From Flectobacillus major DSM 103 (GTDB lineage Bacteria; Bacteroidota; Bacteroidia; Cytophagales; Spirosomataceae): 64,000 nt of DNA. Shown here piece by piece: positions 34,596-42,629 of this stretch. The translations under genes were made by a program, and so were the position numbers. Each line of letters opens with the position of its first letter. The stretch's first letter is position 1. The DNA is taken from positions 2,153,001-2,217,000 of the forward strand of contig NZ_KE386491.1 of NCBI RefSeq assembly GCF_000427405.1. Reading direction: 5' to 3'. Below the pieces are notes generated by a model, which was not told the DNA's origin, ran no database searches, and worked only from the letters and a program-made list of their open reading frames with translations.

Positions 34596-34820
34596 ATGGA
34601 AAAGGTTCTAGACATTTTTATTTTCAAAACTAATATCAATTCTATACATCAAGCAACGTTGGTTTATCAAGCTCTTAACTTGCCTGAGTATATCAGGGTA
34701 AATATTGACTTAGACGACTGCGACAAAATTCTTAGGGTTGAGTCTACTCATTCCGATTCACAATCTATTATCCAAACCATTCTTTCACTTGGCTTCACTT
34801 GCGAAGAACTGAGTGATTAG
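34596..34820 (+). CDS. small ferredoxin-fold (HMA-like) protein without the CxxC motif
   Basis: 74 residues: DIFIFKTNINSIHQATLVYQALNLPEYIRVNIDLDDCDKILRVESTHSDSQSIIQTILSLGFTCEEL shows the beta-alpha-beta-beta-alpha-beta pattern of heavy-metal-associated domains, ending in the G-F-x-C-x-E-L typical of HMA folds, but the metal-binding C-x-x-C of the first loop is replaced by NINSIHQ. Metal binding is therefore unlikely by the usual route. Starts 14 bp after the TetR gene and is followed 31 bp later by the MFS transporter. Confidence 0.7.
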   Translation: MEKVLDIFIFKTNINSIHQATLVYQALNLPEYIRVNIDLDDCDKILRVESTHSDSQSIIQTILSLGFTCEELSD

Positions 34821-34851
34821 TTTATTCTATTCTTTGTCAATTTTTATTCTT

Positions 34852-36072
34852 ATGGAAAACCAAAAAATATTTACCCCCTATCAAATCTTTATGATAGCGG
34901 TTTTATCTTTTATACAATTCACCGTTGTTTTAGATTTTATGGTGTTGTCGCCTTTAGGGGCAATTTTGATGCCTACTTTACAAATCAATCCACATCAATT
35001 TGGTATGGTGGTATCGGCTTATGCTTTTAGTGCGGGGGCTTCGGGCTTGTTGGCGGCAGGTTTTGCTGACAAGTTTGACAGAAAAAAGTTTCTATTATTT
35101 TTTTATATAGGCTTTTTGGTAGGTACGGCCTTATGTGCTTTGGCTACTAATTATACTTTTTTGCTAGCAGCAAGAATCTTTACGGGTATATTTGGTGGAG
35201 TGATTGGCTCGGTTTCGTTGGCTGTTATTTCCGATATTTTTAAGCCCGAAGTACGTGGTAGAGTAATGGGATTTGTCCAAATGTCGTTTGCTGCCAGTCA
35301 GGTGCTTGGCTTGCCTATAGGCTTACTATTGGCCAATATGTACGACTGGCACGCTCCTTTTTGGATGATTGTGGGCGTTGGCCTAGTTGTTGGAGTGGTA
35401 ATTTTCACTAAAATGCAGCCACTAACCAGTCATTTGGCTTTACAAAAAGATGGAAACCCTTTTATCCATTTGTTTCATACGGTATCAAAACCACACTATT
35501 TAAGGGCGTTTATGGGTACTGTGTTATTAGCCACGGGTGGATTTATGCTTATGCCGTTTGGGAGTGCCTTTAGTACCAACAATTTAGGGATTTCTTTGCA
35601 ACAATTACCTCTTTTGTACGGTGCTACGGGTATTGCATCTTTGGTATTTGGCCCTTTTATTGGAAAACTTAGCGATAAAATCGGGAAGTATAAAATGTTT
35701 GTGATTGGCTCGGTTGTGAGTAGTGTATTGGTGGGTATTTTCTGTAATTTAGGAACAACACCCCTTTTGGTAGTAATGGCTATCAATATTTTTATGTTTG
35801 CGGGTATCTCTTCTCGCATGATTTCGTCGTCGGCTTTGATGACCTCTGTACCTGTACCTTCCGACAGAGGTGCTTTTATGAGTGTCAACTCGTCGATACA
35901 ACAAATCTCTGGTGGTATAGCATCGTTGGTGGCTGGGCTTATTGTAGTAAAAGCTCCTTCTGGAAAACTAGAACGCTATGATATACTGGGTTATACCGTA
36001 ATTGGAAGTATGCTTGTAGCGATTTATTTGCTTAAATGGGTAGATACTTATGTAAAAAACAGAACGACTTAG
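34852..36072 (+). CDS. MFS transporter, drug-efflux (DHA1/AraJ-like)
   Basis: 406 residues from ATG 34852 (MENQKIFTPYQIFMIAVL); a farther in-frame start at 34813 would overlap the preceding gene. Twelve predicted transmembrane helices, with the loop 2-3 motif A GFADKFDRKKFLLFF (G-x-x-x-D-x-x-D-R-K/R-x) and the central loop at about residues 190-215. The N-terminal Q-F-T-V-V-L-D-F-M-V-L-S-P-L-G helix is typical of DHA1 exporters. Likely a drug/proton antiporter controlled by the TetR protein encoded upstream. Ends at a strong terminator. Confidence 0.92.
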   Translation: MENQKIFTPYQIFMIAVLSFIQFTVVLDFMVLSPLGAILMPTLQINPHQFGMVVSAYAFSAGASGLLAAGFADKFDRKKFLLFFYIGFLVGTALCALATNYTFLLAARIFTGIFGGVIGSVSLAVISDIFKPEVRGRVMGFVQMSFAASQVLGLPIGLLLANMYDWHAPFWMIVGVGLVVGVVIFTKMQPLTSHLALQKDGNPFIHLFHTVSKPHYLRAFMGTVLLATGGFMLMPFGSAFSTNNLGISLQQLPLLYGATGIASLVFGPFIGKLSDKIGKYKMFVIGSVVSSVLVGIFCNLGTTPLLVVMAINIFMFAGISSRMISSSALMTSVPVPSDRGAFMSVNSSIQQISGGIASLVAGLIVVKAPSGKLERYDILGYTVIGSMLVAIYLLKWVDTYVKNRTT

Positions 36073-36093
36073 GCTATCTGAATAATTTACTCA

Positions 36094-36142
36094 AAAACCC
36101 TCCTGTACCTAGCATATTTTGATGGGTACTCAGGAGGGTTTT
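36094..36142. terminator. bidirectional terminator
   Basis: AAAACCCTCCTG (36094-36105) pairs perfectly with CAGGAGGGTTTT (36131-36142); T/A runs flank both sides. It lies between the convergent MFS and metallopeptidase genes. Confidence 0.85.
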
Positions 36143-36197
36143 GTTGTATTTCAAAGCTATTGCTAGGTTATTTCTGATTGGTTAGTAGCCATTTTTC

Positions 36198-37580
36198 TTA
36201 TTGTAGTTCACTGATAATTTCACTCACTTTCTCTTCATACGATTTTTCTAAATACTCATTATTATACCAATATTCCAATTTTTCAATAATTTGAGGAAGA
36301 TACACAAAAGACCTATTTTGAATATTGTCCTGAAAAAGCTCATCTGCTTTTTGTCTGTCGTTGAGCAGCCTTGCTATAATCACTTCATTGGCCCTCACAA
36401 AATGTTCATAAAGACATATTTTCCAATCAGAATAGCCTTGTTCAGACATCTTATTTTTGATTGGCTCAAAAAACGCCGTCTTGGAGTTTATCACTTTAGT
36501 ATCAACTTTATCGATAGCTGGATTAATAAAAGAATGCCCAAATTCGTGAATACAAATCGTACGAAGAGAAGTTGCATTGTTAAAACCTAACGCTAAATCT
36601 TTGGGATTATCAATTTTTTCTGGTTTGTTAAAACAGGCAAAAACATTCCCTATCATATTCTCGCCTCCAACACCAAATCCTTGACTAAAGCCAAGGGTGA
36701 GACTTGGGTATAAATTGTAACTTTTCACTTCCTTGCCATAAAAATGTTCCATTTCGGTAATGAAATTTTGTTTTGGAATATTTTGTGAAACCTCCAAAAG
36801 CATTTCATCATAAAAGGCTTGGTATTTTTCTAAAAACTGGTCAAAAAGAATTTCTTTATACAAATTGTTAAAGGCATTGATAAAATTTTCAGCATCTTCA
36901 AAAGAGGAAAACTCACTCACAAATTGATTATTGCTCTTTATTTTAGCATGAGGAAAAGTTTCTAAGCTTAACAACAAATTAGCATATTGTAAGTAGAACT
37001 TTTTGTCGAAATAGGGCTTAATTATTTGAAGATTTTTAGCATTCAGATACGGTTTAAATTCATTGGCAATTTTCAGGTTTGTTGCATACAAATCTTTTAC
37101 CTTAATGTCTTTTCCGTTTATGTTAAAAGTTTGCTCATTGGGAATATTGGCAAAATCCTCGTAGTTGATCAAAAAATTGGCTAATGCTAATACTTCTATG
37201 TTGATATTGTAGTTGATATTGATTTTTTTGTTTTCATAAATAGGGTACTTTAGCCCATAAGCCCCTTTAGCATTTTTGCCGATGATTTGAATATTTACAT
37301 CTTGTTCTAAACTCAACTGGGTATGATTTACTTTGTGTGGATTTGGTAATAATTTTTGGTTTACCCAAAGACTCAAACTTCCTTCAGTTATTGATAATGC
37401 AGAACTTAAATAAGCTAACGAGTTGGTTTGTTTTTTAAACGCTAGTTTTTCTTTTCCGTTAAAACTGTCAAAAGTTGCATTCCACGATTCTTTGGTTTGA
37501 TTACTTTTGATATTTTTTGAAACGGTGCAAGCATTGATAATGGTTAGTAAAAAAAATAATGCTTTATAGTTTTTTGTCAT
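36198..37580 (-). CDS. putative zinc metallopeptidase lipoprotein (DUF4932-like)
   Basis: 460 residues. Lipoprotein-type N-terminus (LLTIINAC, Cys about residue 18). The zincin motif HEFGHSF (residues about 351-357, H-E-x-x-H) lies in TSLRTICIHEFGHSFINPAID, consistent with the DUF4932 group of exported Bacteroidota proteins. N-terminal 170 residues look like a beta-rich domain (LWVNQKLLPNPHKVNHTQLSLEQDV). Substrate unknown. Single gene between a terminator and the permease array. Confidence 0.7.
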   Translation of the reverse strand: MTKNYKALFFLLTIINACTVSKNIKSNQTKESWNATFDSFNGKEKLAFKKQTNSLAYLSSALSITEGSLSLWVNQKLLPNPHKVNHTQLSLEQDVNIQIIGKNAKGAYGLKYPIYENKKININYNINIEVLALANFLINYEDFANIPNEQTFNINGKDIKVKDLYATNLKIANEFKPYLNAKNLQIIKPYFDKKFYLQYANLLLSLETFPHAKIKSNNQFVSEFSSFEDAENFINAFNNLYKEILFDQFLEKYQAFYDEMLLEVSQNIPKQNFITEMEHFYGKEVKSYNLYPSLTLGFSQGFGVGGENMIGNVFACFNKPEKIDNPKDLALGFNNATSLRTICIHEFGHSFINPAIDKVDTKVINSKTAFFEPIKNKMSEQGYSDWKICLYEHFVRANEVIIARLLNDRQKADELFQDNIQNRSFVYLPQIIEKLEYWYNNEYLEKSYEEKVSEIISELQ

Positions 37581-37637
37581 AACTGTTCTATTAGTTTTAA
37601 GTACTGTGCAGTTGTTGTATTTGTCAAAATTAAACTC

Positions 37638-37676
37638 GTATAAGTAGAGACGTTGCTATACAACATCTCTACTTAT
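37638..37676. repeat. dispersed palindrome GTAGAGA...TCTCTAC at the end of the permease array
   Basis: ATAAGTAGAGACGTTG, a short loop, and CAACATCTCTACTTAT are complementary over 16 bp with one mismatch, a few bases after the stop of the first permease. The GTAGAGACGTTG/CAACGTCTCTAC type of palindrome recurs in Bacteroidota genomes. It could terminate transcription of the array, though no T run follows. Confidence 0.55.
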
Positions 37677-37677
37677 T

Positions 37678-40089
37678 TTATTCTGTTCTTAAACTCTTTA
37701 TAGGATTTGCCAAAGCAGTTTTAAAAGTTTGCAAAAATACAAAAAGGCTAATAATAATGCTGAATCCGAAAGCAACAGTGGCAAATATTTGCCAACTTAA
37801 ATCAATACGATAGGCATAAGCTGCTAGCCAATTGTTCATACTCATTACGCCAAGTGGAAAGGCAATTACAATAGCAATGGCTATTAAAACCACAAATTCT
37901 TTCAGAAAAAGCATGACGATACTGATACTCGAAGCACCCAATACTTTGCGAATCCCCAGTTCTTTGGTTCTGCGAGCAATACTCATCGAAACCATTCCTA
38001 AAATTCCCAATAGCACAATGATTCCCGATAAAACCGTGGCGATTTGCGAGGCTTTTTTGAGTTGAATTTCAGATTGATACAACTTTTGTAAGGTATCGTC
38101 AATAAAAGTATATTCAAAAGCCGAACCGGGCATTAATATTTTCCATTTTTGCTCGATACTCGATAAAGACTGAGCAAGATTATTCGGCTGAATTTTGAAA
38201 GATAAGTACCTAAAAAAAGGAAAATCTCTTACATTCATAAACACCAAAGGCGAAATGGCTTTGTGCATTGAAGCAATATGAAAATCTTTTGTAACGCCAA
38301 CAATCGTAAATGGCTGTGGATAATAATGAATCCTGATTTGCTGACCTACGGCTTCTTCGGGCTTTTTAAATCCTAAAGTTTTTATAGCCGTTTCGTTTAC
38401 AACAATTTTTCCTGTTTGAAAACGCTCTTGTTTTCGCTGAAAATATAAGCCCGAAACTAAAGGAATTTGATAAGTATCTGCATATTTTTCATCGGTTGTA
38501 ATGGTCTGAATATACACCGCTTGGGTAGAATCTTGCCCCATTTTATAAAAAGCATTGTTGTTGCCACCATGTCCTGCTGGAATATCATACGACAAACTTA
38601 CTTGACTTACTTCTTTGAGTTTTGCCATTTCGTCTCGGATGCGTTCCATTTTATCAACGCCTTGTGGCGACCAATCACGAGGAACACTTAAAGTAACAAT
38701 GGCTTCTTTCTGATAGCCTAAATCTTTGTTAAAAAAGTAATTGACCTGTTTATTAATCACACTTGCCCCAACACAAACAAACAGAGCAATCGAAAACTGC
38801 GAAACGATAAGGACTCTTCTTAGGAAAATATTCTCTTTGATAGATTTCAATTTGCCTTTTAAAGAATCTATGGAAGGCAAATTAGACAAAATAAAAGCGG
38901 GATAAACACCCGAAATCAAGCCAATTAGCACAGAAAAAAGTATGGCAAAAAGATAAAAATATGGTGAAACCGCCAACAAAGAAGGTATTTTCTTATGTAG
39001 CATTTGTCCGAAAAAGGGCTGAAATACTTCATAAAGAATCAGTGAAATCAATAAACTGAACAAAGAAATCAAGATAGATTCTGCCAAAAATTGAAGCATT
39101 AATTGCTTTTTCTGACTACCAAGCATTTTTCTAACACCGATTTCTTTGAGTCTTGTAACTGCATTGCCGATAGACATATTGATAAAATTAACAATTGCCA
39201 TCAACAGAATAAACAAAGCCACGAAAAATAGCGTAAGAATGGTCTTTTTTACAATGCCGTTGTTGGCTTCAAGATAAACCTCTTTCATCGGAACAAGGTA
39301 AGCTTGAAGATTGGCACTGATATTTTCGGGTGCGTTGGCTTTGATGAGTTTCGCCATTACTTGCGTAACTGTTGCTGGATTTACCCCATTTTTCAGTTCA
39401 ACATAGCCAACATTATAAGGATTGTTCCAAGCGAAGTACTTTTCGATTCCCCAGAATTTACTACTTTCAAAAGACATGAAAATCGGAATTCTGGTATCAG
39501 AAAGTAAGTTCATCACCGAATTGGTATTTACTTTTCCTAAAACCCCCGAAATCATAAAACTCTTTTTGCTCCCAGCATTTGATTCTACCGTCAGGCTTTT
39601 GCCAACGCAATCTAATTTACCAAAGTACTTAATGGCTTGTTCCGACGAAATTACCATAGAATAAGGTTGGTCTAAAGCCGTTTGACGGTCGCCATAAAGC
39701 AATGTAAAACCATACATTTTCAATAAAGTAGCATCGCCAATTTGAATATCTTCTCTGAAAGCCTTGTCACCGTTTGAAATCGTAGAAGTATAACCTTCAA
39801 AACCATAATAATTTTCTACCAAATGGGGGTAATTCACCTTCAACGTTTTTGCCAACGGAGCAAGCGTCGTGATTTCTAAACCAATGTCGGGTTTCTTCCA
39901 TTTGCTTTGAATTAAGTACTGATTTTCAACGTTTTTCAAATCAGCATTTACCTGTAATTCTCCCCAGATATAAGTAACAATCAGTAAAGTAAACGAAATA
40001 CCCACCGACAAACCCAAGATTGAAACGAAAGAATAAAACTTCCGTTTCAATAAGTTTCTCCAAGCTATTTTAAAGTAGAGTTTCAACAT
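37678..40089 (-). CDS. ABC transporter permease, MacB/FtsX type (array copy 1)
   Basis: 803-residue inner-membrane permease of the FtsX/MacB (type VII ABC) group. N-terminal helix after KIAWRNLLKRKFYSF (about 20-40), a MacB-type periplasmic domain, FtsX helices with VNFINMSIGNAVTRLKEIGVRKMLGSQKKQL (about 300-330), a second periplasmic domain, and a C-terminal FtsX unit with SIARRTKELGIRKVLGA, ending ALANPIKSLRTE. This is the most divergent of the set (SMSIARRTKE instead of FVAEQRTKE). Transport partner ATPase not encoded nearby. The last gene of the array as transcribed. Confidence 0.92.
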   Translation of the reverse strand: MLKLYFKIAWRNLLKRKFYSFVSILGLSVGISFTLLIVTYIWGELQVNADLKNVENQYLIQSKWKKPDIGLEITTLAPLAKTLKVNYPHLVENYYGFEGYTSTISNGDKAFREDIQIGDATLLKMYGFTLLYGDRQTALDQPYSMVISSEQAIKYFGKLDCVGKSLTVESNAGSKKSFMISGVLGKVNTNSVMNLLSDTRIPIFMSFESSKFWGIEKYFAWNNPYNVGYVELKNGVNPATVTQVMAKLIKANAPENISANLQAYLVPMKEVYLEANNGIVKKTILTLFFVALFILLMAIVNFINMSIGNAVTRLKEIGVRKMLGSQKKQLMLQFLAESILISLFSLLISLILYEVFQPFFGQMLHKKIPSLLAVSPYFYLFAILFSVLIGLISGVYPAFILSNLPSIDSLKGKLKSIKENIFLRRVLIVSQFSIALFVCVGASVINKQVNYFFNKDLGYQKEAIVTLSVPRDWSPQGVDKMERIRDEMAKLKEVSQVSLSYDIPAGHGGNNNAFYKMGQDSTQAVYIQTITTDEKYADTYQIPLVSGLYFQRKQERFQTGKIVVNETAIKTLGFKKPEEAVGQQIRIHYYPQPFTIVGVTKDFHIASMHKAISPLVFMNVRDFPFFRYLSFKIQPNNLAQSLSSIEQKWKILMPGSAFEYTFIDDTLQKLYQSEIQLKKASQIATVLSGIIVLLGILGMVSMSIARRTKELGIRKVLGASSISIVMLFLKEFVVLIAIAIVIAFPLGVMSMNNWLAAYAYRIDLSWQIFATVAFGFSIIISLFVFLQTFKTALANPIKSLRTE

Positions 40090-40189
40090 GATTTCTTCAT
40101 TTTTTTAGTTTAAAGTGAAGGTAATCAAGTGTTAATACTTATCACAGTGTTTCAATTGAGCTTAACTTTTTTTAACATTTTGAAAGAGA

Positions 40190-42574
40190 TTACTCTGTTC
40201 GTAAACTCTTCACAGGGTTTGCCAAAGCCGCTTTTATTGCTTGAAAACTTACTGTTAGTAAAGTAATAATTAATGCTCCTAAGCCAGAAAGTGCGAACGT
40301 CCACCAAGAAATTTCAGTTCTGTAGTCATAGCTTTGTAACCAATTGTTCATATAATAATATGCGATTGGTACAGCCATTAAGAGAGAAATTAGTACGAGT
40401 AATACAAACTCTTTTGAGAGTAAAGTCCACAAGTTCAGCACCGTAGCTCCTAATACTTTTCTGATACCGATTTCTTTGGTTCTTTGTTCAGCTACAAAAG
40501 ATGCCAAGCCAAACAACCCTAAGCATGAAATAAAAATAGCAAGTACGGCAAAAAATGAAGTGAGTTTTCCTATGCGTACTTCGTTAAGAAATTTTAGGTT
40601 ATAATCATCATCAGCGAACCAATAATCGAATGGACTATCAGGAGCATATTTTTTGAAAACAGACTCAATTTTACTCAATGCTTCGGAAGTATTTACTTTT
40701 GGATTTATCTTGATATTGATAATATTTATCCATTTGTAGTCTAATATAAAAACAGTTCGTAAAGCGGGTTGGTATGGAGAATTCATGACCATATCTTTTA
40801 CCACGCCAATTATTTTGTAAGGTTTGCCATCAACTTTCATAGTTTCACCTATTACTTGTTTCATTCCCATAAATTTGACGGCTGCTTCATTCAAAATAAC
40901 GCCTGTTGAATCGGTTGAAAAGGCTCTTGAGAAATCTCTTCCCTCTTTAAATTGCCAGCCTACTGTTTTTCCAAAATCGTGGGTGACTGCTACTGTTCCA
41001 AAATTGCCTTGCACATTGGGGTCTTTGCCCTTCCAATCATAACCATTATTAATAGCCCAAACGCCCGTGGTAGGACTTGAAGATTCGGACATTTCTGATA
41101 CAGCTCCAGTTTTTATCAAATCATTTCTGATAGCATTGTAATGTTGTATTAGGTCTTGATTATTGACAAACATGGCCAATAATCCATTTCGGTTATAGCC
41201 TATTGGGCGGTTTTTAGCAAATTGAATTTGATTGAAAACGATAATCGTTCCAATGATTAAAGTAATAGAAACGGTAAACTGTAAAACCACTAATACTTTG
41301 CGTGGCATAGTAGCAAAATATCCGATTTTGAAAGTGCCTTTCAGTACTTTTACAGGTTGGAAAGAAGACAAATACAAAGCTGGGTAACTGCCTGCTACAA
41401 AACCTGTGATTAAACTAAAGCCTAAGCCCAAAAACCAGAAAAGTGGATTTGTAAATGGGATGGATGTATTTTTATTGGCAGTTTCATTAAATGCAGGTAA
41501 GCAAAGTTCTACTAGAACTAAGGATAGCAAAAAAGCTATTATTACCACCAAAAAGGATTCACAAAAGAATTGAGTTATTAATTGTCCACGGATTGAACCA
41601 ATGGCTTTCCTTACGCCTACTTCTTTCGCCCGTTTTTCTGAACGAGCCGTACTTAGGTTCATAAAATTGATACAGGCCAAAAGCAATACAGCAATGCCAA
41701 TGATGCCAAATAACCAAACAAATTCAATTTGTCCGCCTGTATTGACACCATTTTTAAATGCTGAATACAGATGCCATTTACTCATAGGATGCAGAAATAC
41801 TTCGGGTTTAAATGCAGCACCAGCTTTATCTACTTTATTAAGCTTTACATTTTTTATTTTTGCTGAAACCTTATCGACATCGGCATTATCAGCCAATTGT
41901 GCGTAAGTTTGAAAGGCATTACTTCGCCAAGGGTTAGAGAATTTTTCATCCCAATTTTCATTTTTGATGTAAAGCTCCCAAGGAGCAATAAATGCTAAAT
42001 CATGGAAATCAGAATTATGTGGTATGTCTTCATAAACGCCCGTTACCTTTAGATTAAATTTATTATCAACTTTAAAAGATTTGAATAAGGGATTTTCATC
42101 ACCAAAAAATGCTTTTGCTGTTGATTCATTAATTAAAATAGAGGATGGGTCTTGTAAGCCATTATTTGTTCCTTTTAGCATTTTTAAGCTTAGCATTGTT
42201 GGAGCGTCAGCTTCAATATATTCGCCTCTGATAGAAAGTTTTTTATCGCCAGATTTCAAAATGTGCTTCATTCTTCCTGAAGACATTAGTACAAATTTAA
42301 AATCACTTCCATACTTTTCACGAATTTCAGCTCCGAGCAAATAAGGATTAGATGTCTGAGTACCTACTTCACCATTAAAGGTTTGGTGTTGCATTACCTG
42401 TGCAATCTTATCGTAGTTTTTGTGATATTTATTGAAAGATAATTCATCATAAACCCATAGCCCAATAAGTATTGCCACTGCCATTCCTACAGCTAATCCA
42501 CCAATATTGATAAAAGAGTAAACCTTGTTTCTGACAAGATTACGAAAGGCTATTTTAAAATAATTTCTAAACAT
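40190..42574 (-). CDS. ABC transporter permease, MacB/FtsX type (array copy 2)
   Basis: 794 residues. Close relative of copies 3, 7 and 10: KIAFRNLVRNKVYSFINIGGLAVGMAVA, DELSFNKYHKNYDKI, the FtsX helix FVWLFGIIGIAVLLLACINFMNLSTARSEKRAKEVGVRKAIGSIRGQL, and the C-terminal FVAEQRTKEIGIRKVLGATVLNLW. Two periplasmic MacB_PCD-like domains and two FtsX units, so a fused double permease acting as monomer or homodimer with an unlinked ATPase (inference). The periplasmic domains contrast in sequence with the cytoplasmic segments, which are almost DNA-identical to copy 3. Confidence 0.93.
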   Translation of the reverse strand: MFRNYFKIAFRNLVRNKVYSFINIGGLAVGMAVAILIGLWVYDELSFNKYHKNYDKIAQVMQHQTFNGEVGTQTSNPYLLGAEIREKYGSDFKFVLMSSGRMKHILKSGDKKLSIRGEYIEADAPTMLSLKMLKGTNNGLQDPSSILINESTAKAFFGDENPLFKSFKVDNKFNLKVTGVYEDIPHNSDFHDLAFIAPWELYIKNENWDEKFSNPWRSNAFQTYAQLADNADVDKVSAKIKNVKLNKVDKAGAAFKPEVFLHPMSKWHLYSAFKNGVNTGGQIEFVWLFGIIGIAVLLLACINFMNLSTARSEKRAKEVGVRKAIGSIRGQLITQFFCESFLVVIIAFLLSLVLVELCLPAFNETANKNTSIPFTNPLFWFLGLGFSLITGFVAGSYPALYLSSFQPVKVLKGTFKIGYFATMPRKVLVVLQFTVSITLIIGTIIVFNQIQFAKNRPIGYNRNGLLAMFVNNQDLIQHYNAIRNDLIKTGAVSEMSESSSPTTGVWAINNGYDWKGKDPNVQGNFGTVAVTHDFGKTVGWQFKEGRDFSRAFSTDSTGVILNEAAVKFMGMKQVIGETMKVDGKPYKIIGVVKDMVMNSPYQPALRTVFILDYKWINIINIKINPKVNTSEALSKIESVFKKYAPDSPFDYWFADDDYNLKFLNEVRIGKLTSFFAVLAIFISCLGLFGLASFVAEQRTKEIGIRKVLGATVLNLWTLLSKEFVLLVLISLLMAVPIAYYYMNNWLQSYDYRTEISWWTFALSGLGALIITLLTVSFQAIKAALANPVKSLRTE

Positions 42575-42629
42575 GTGTATATAGGTTTAATAGGAATATT
42601 CCGTTGCAAATCAACGCATTATAAGGAAA

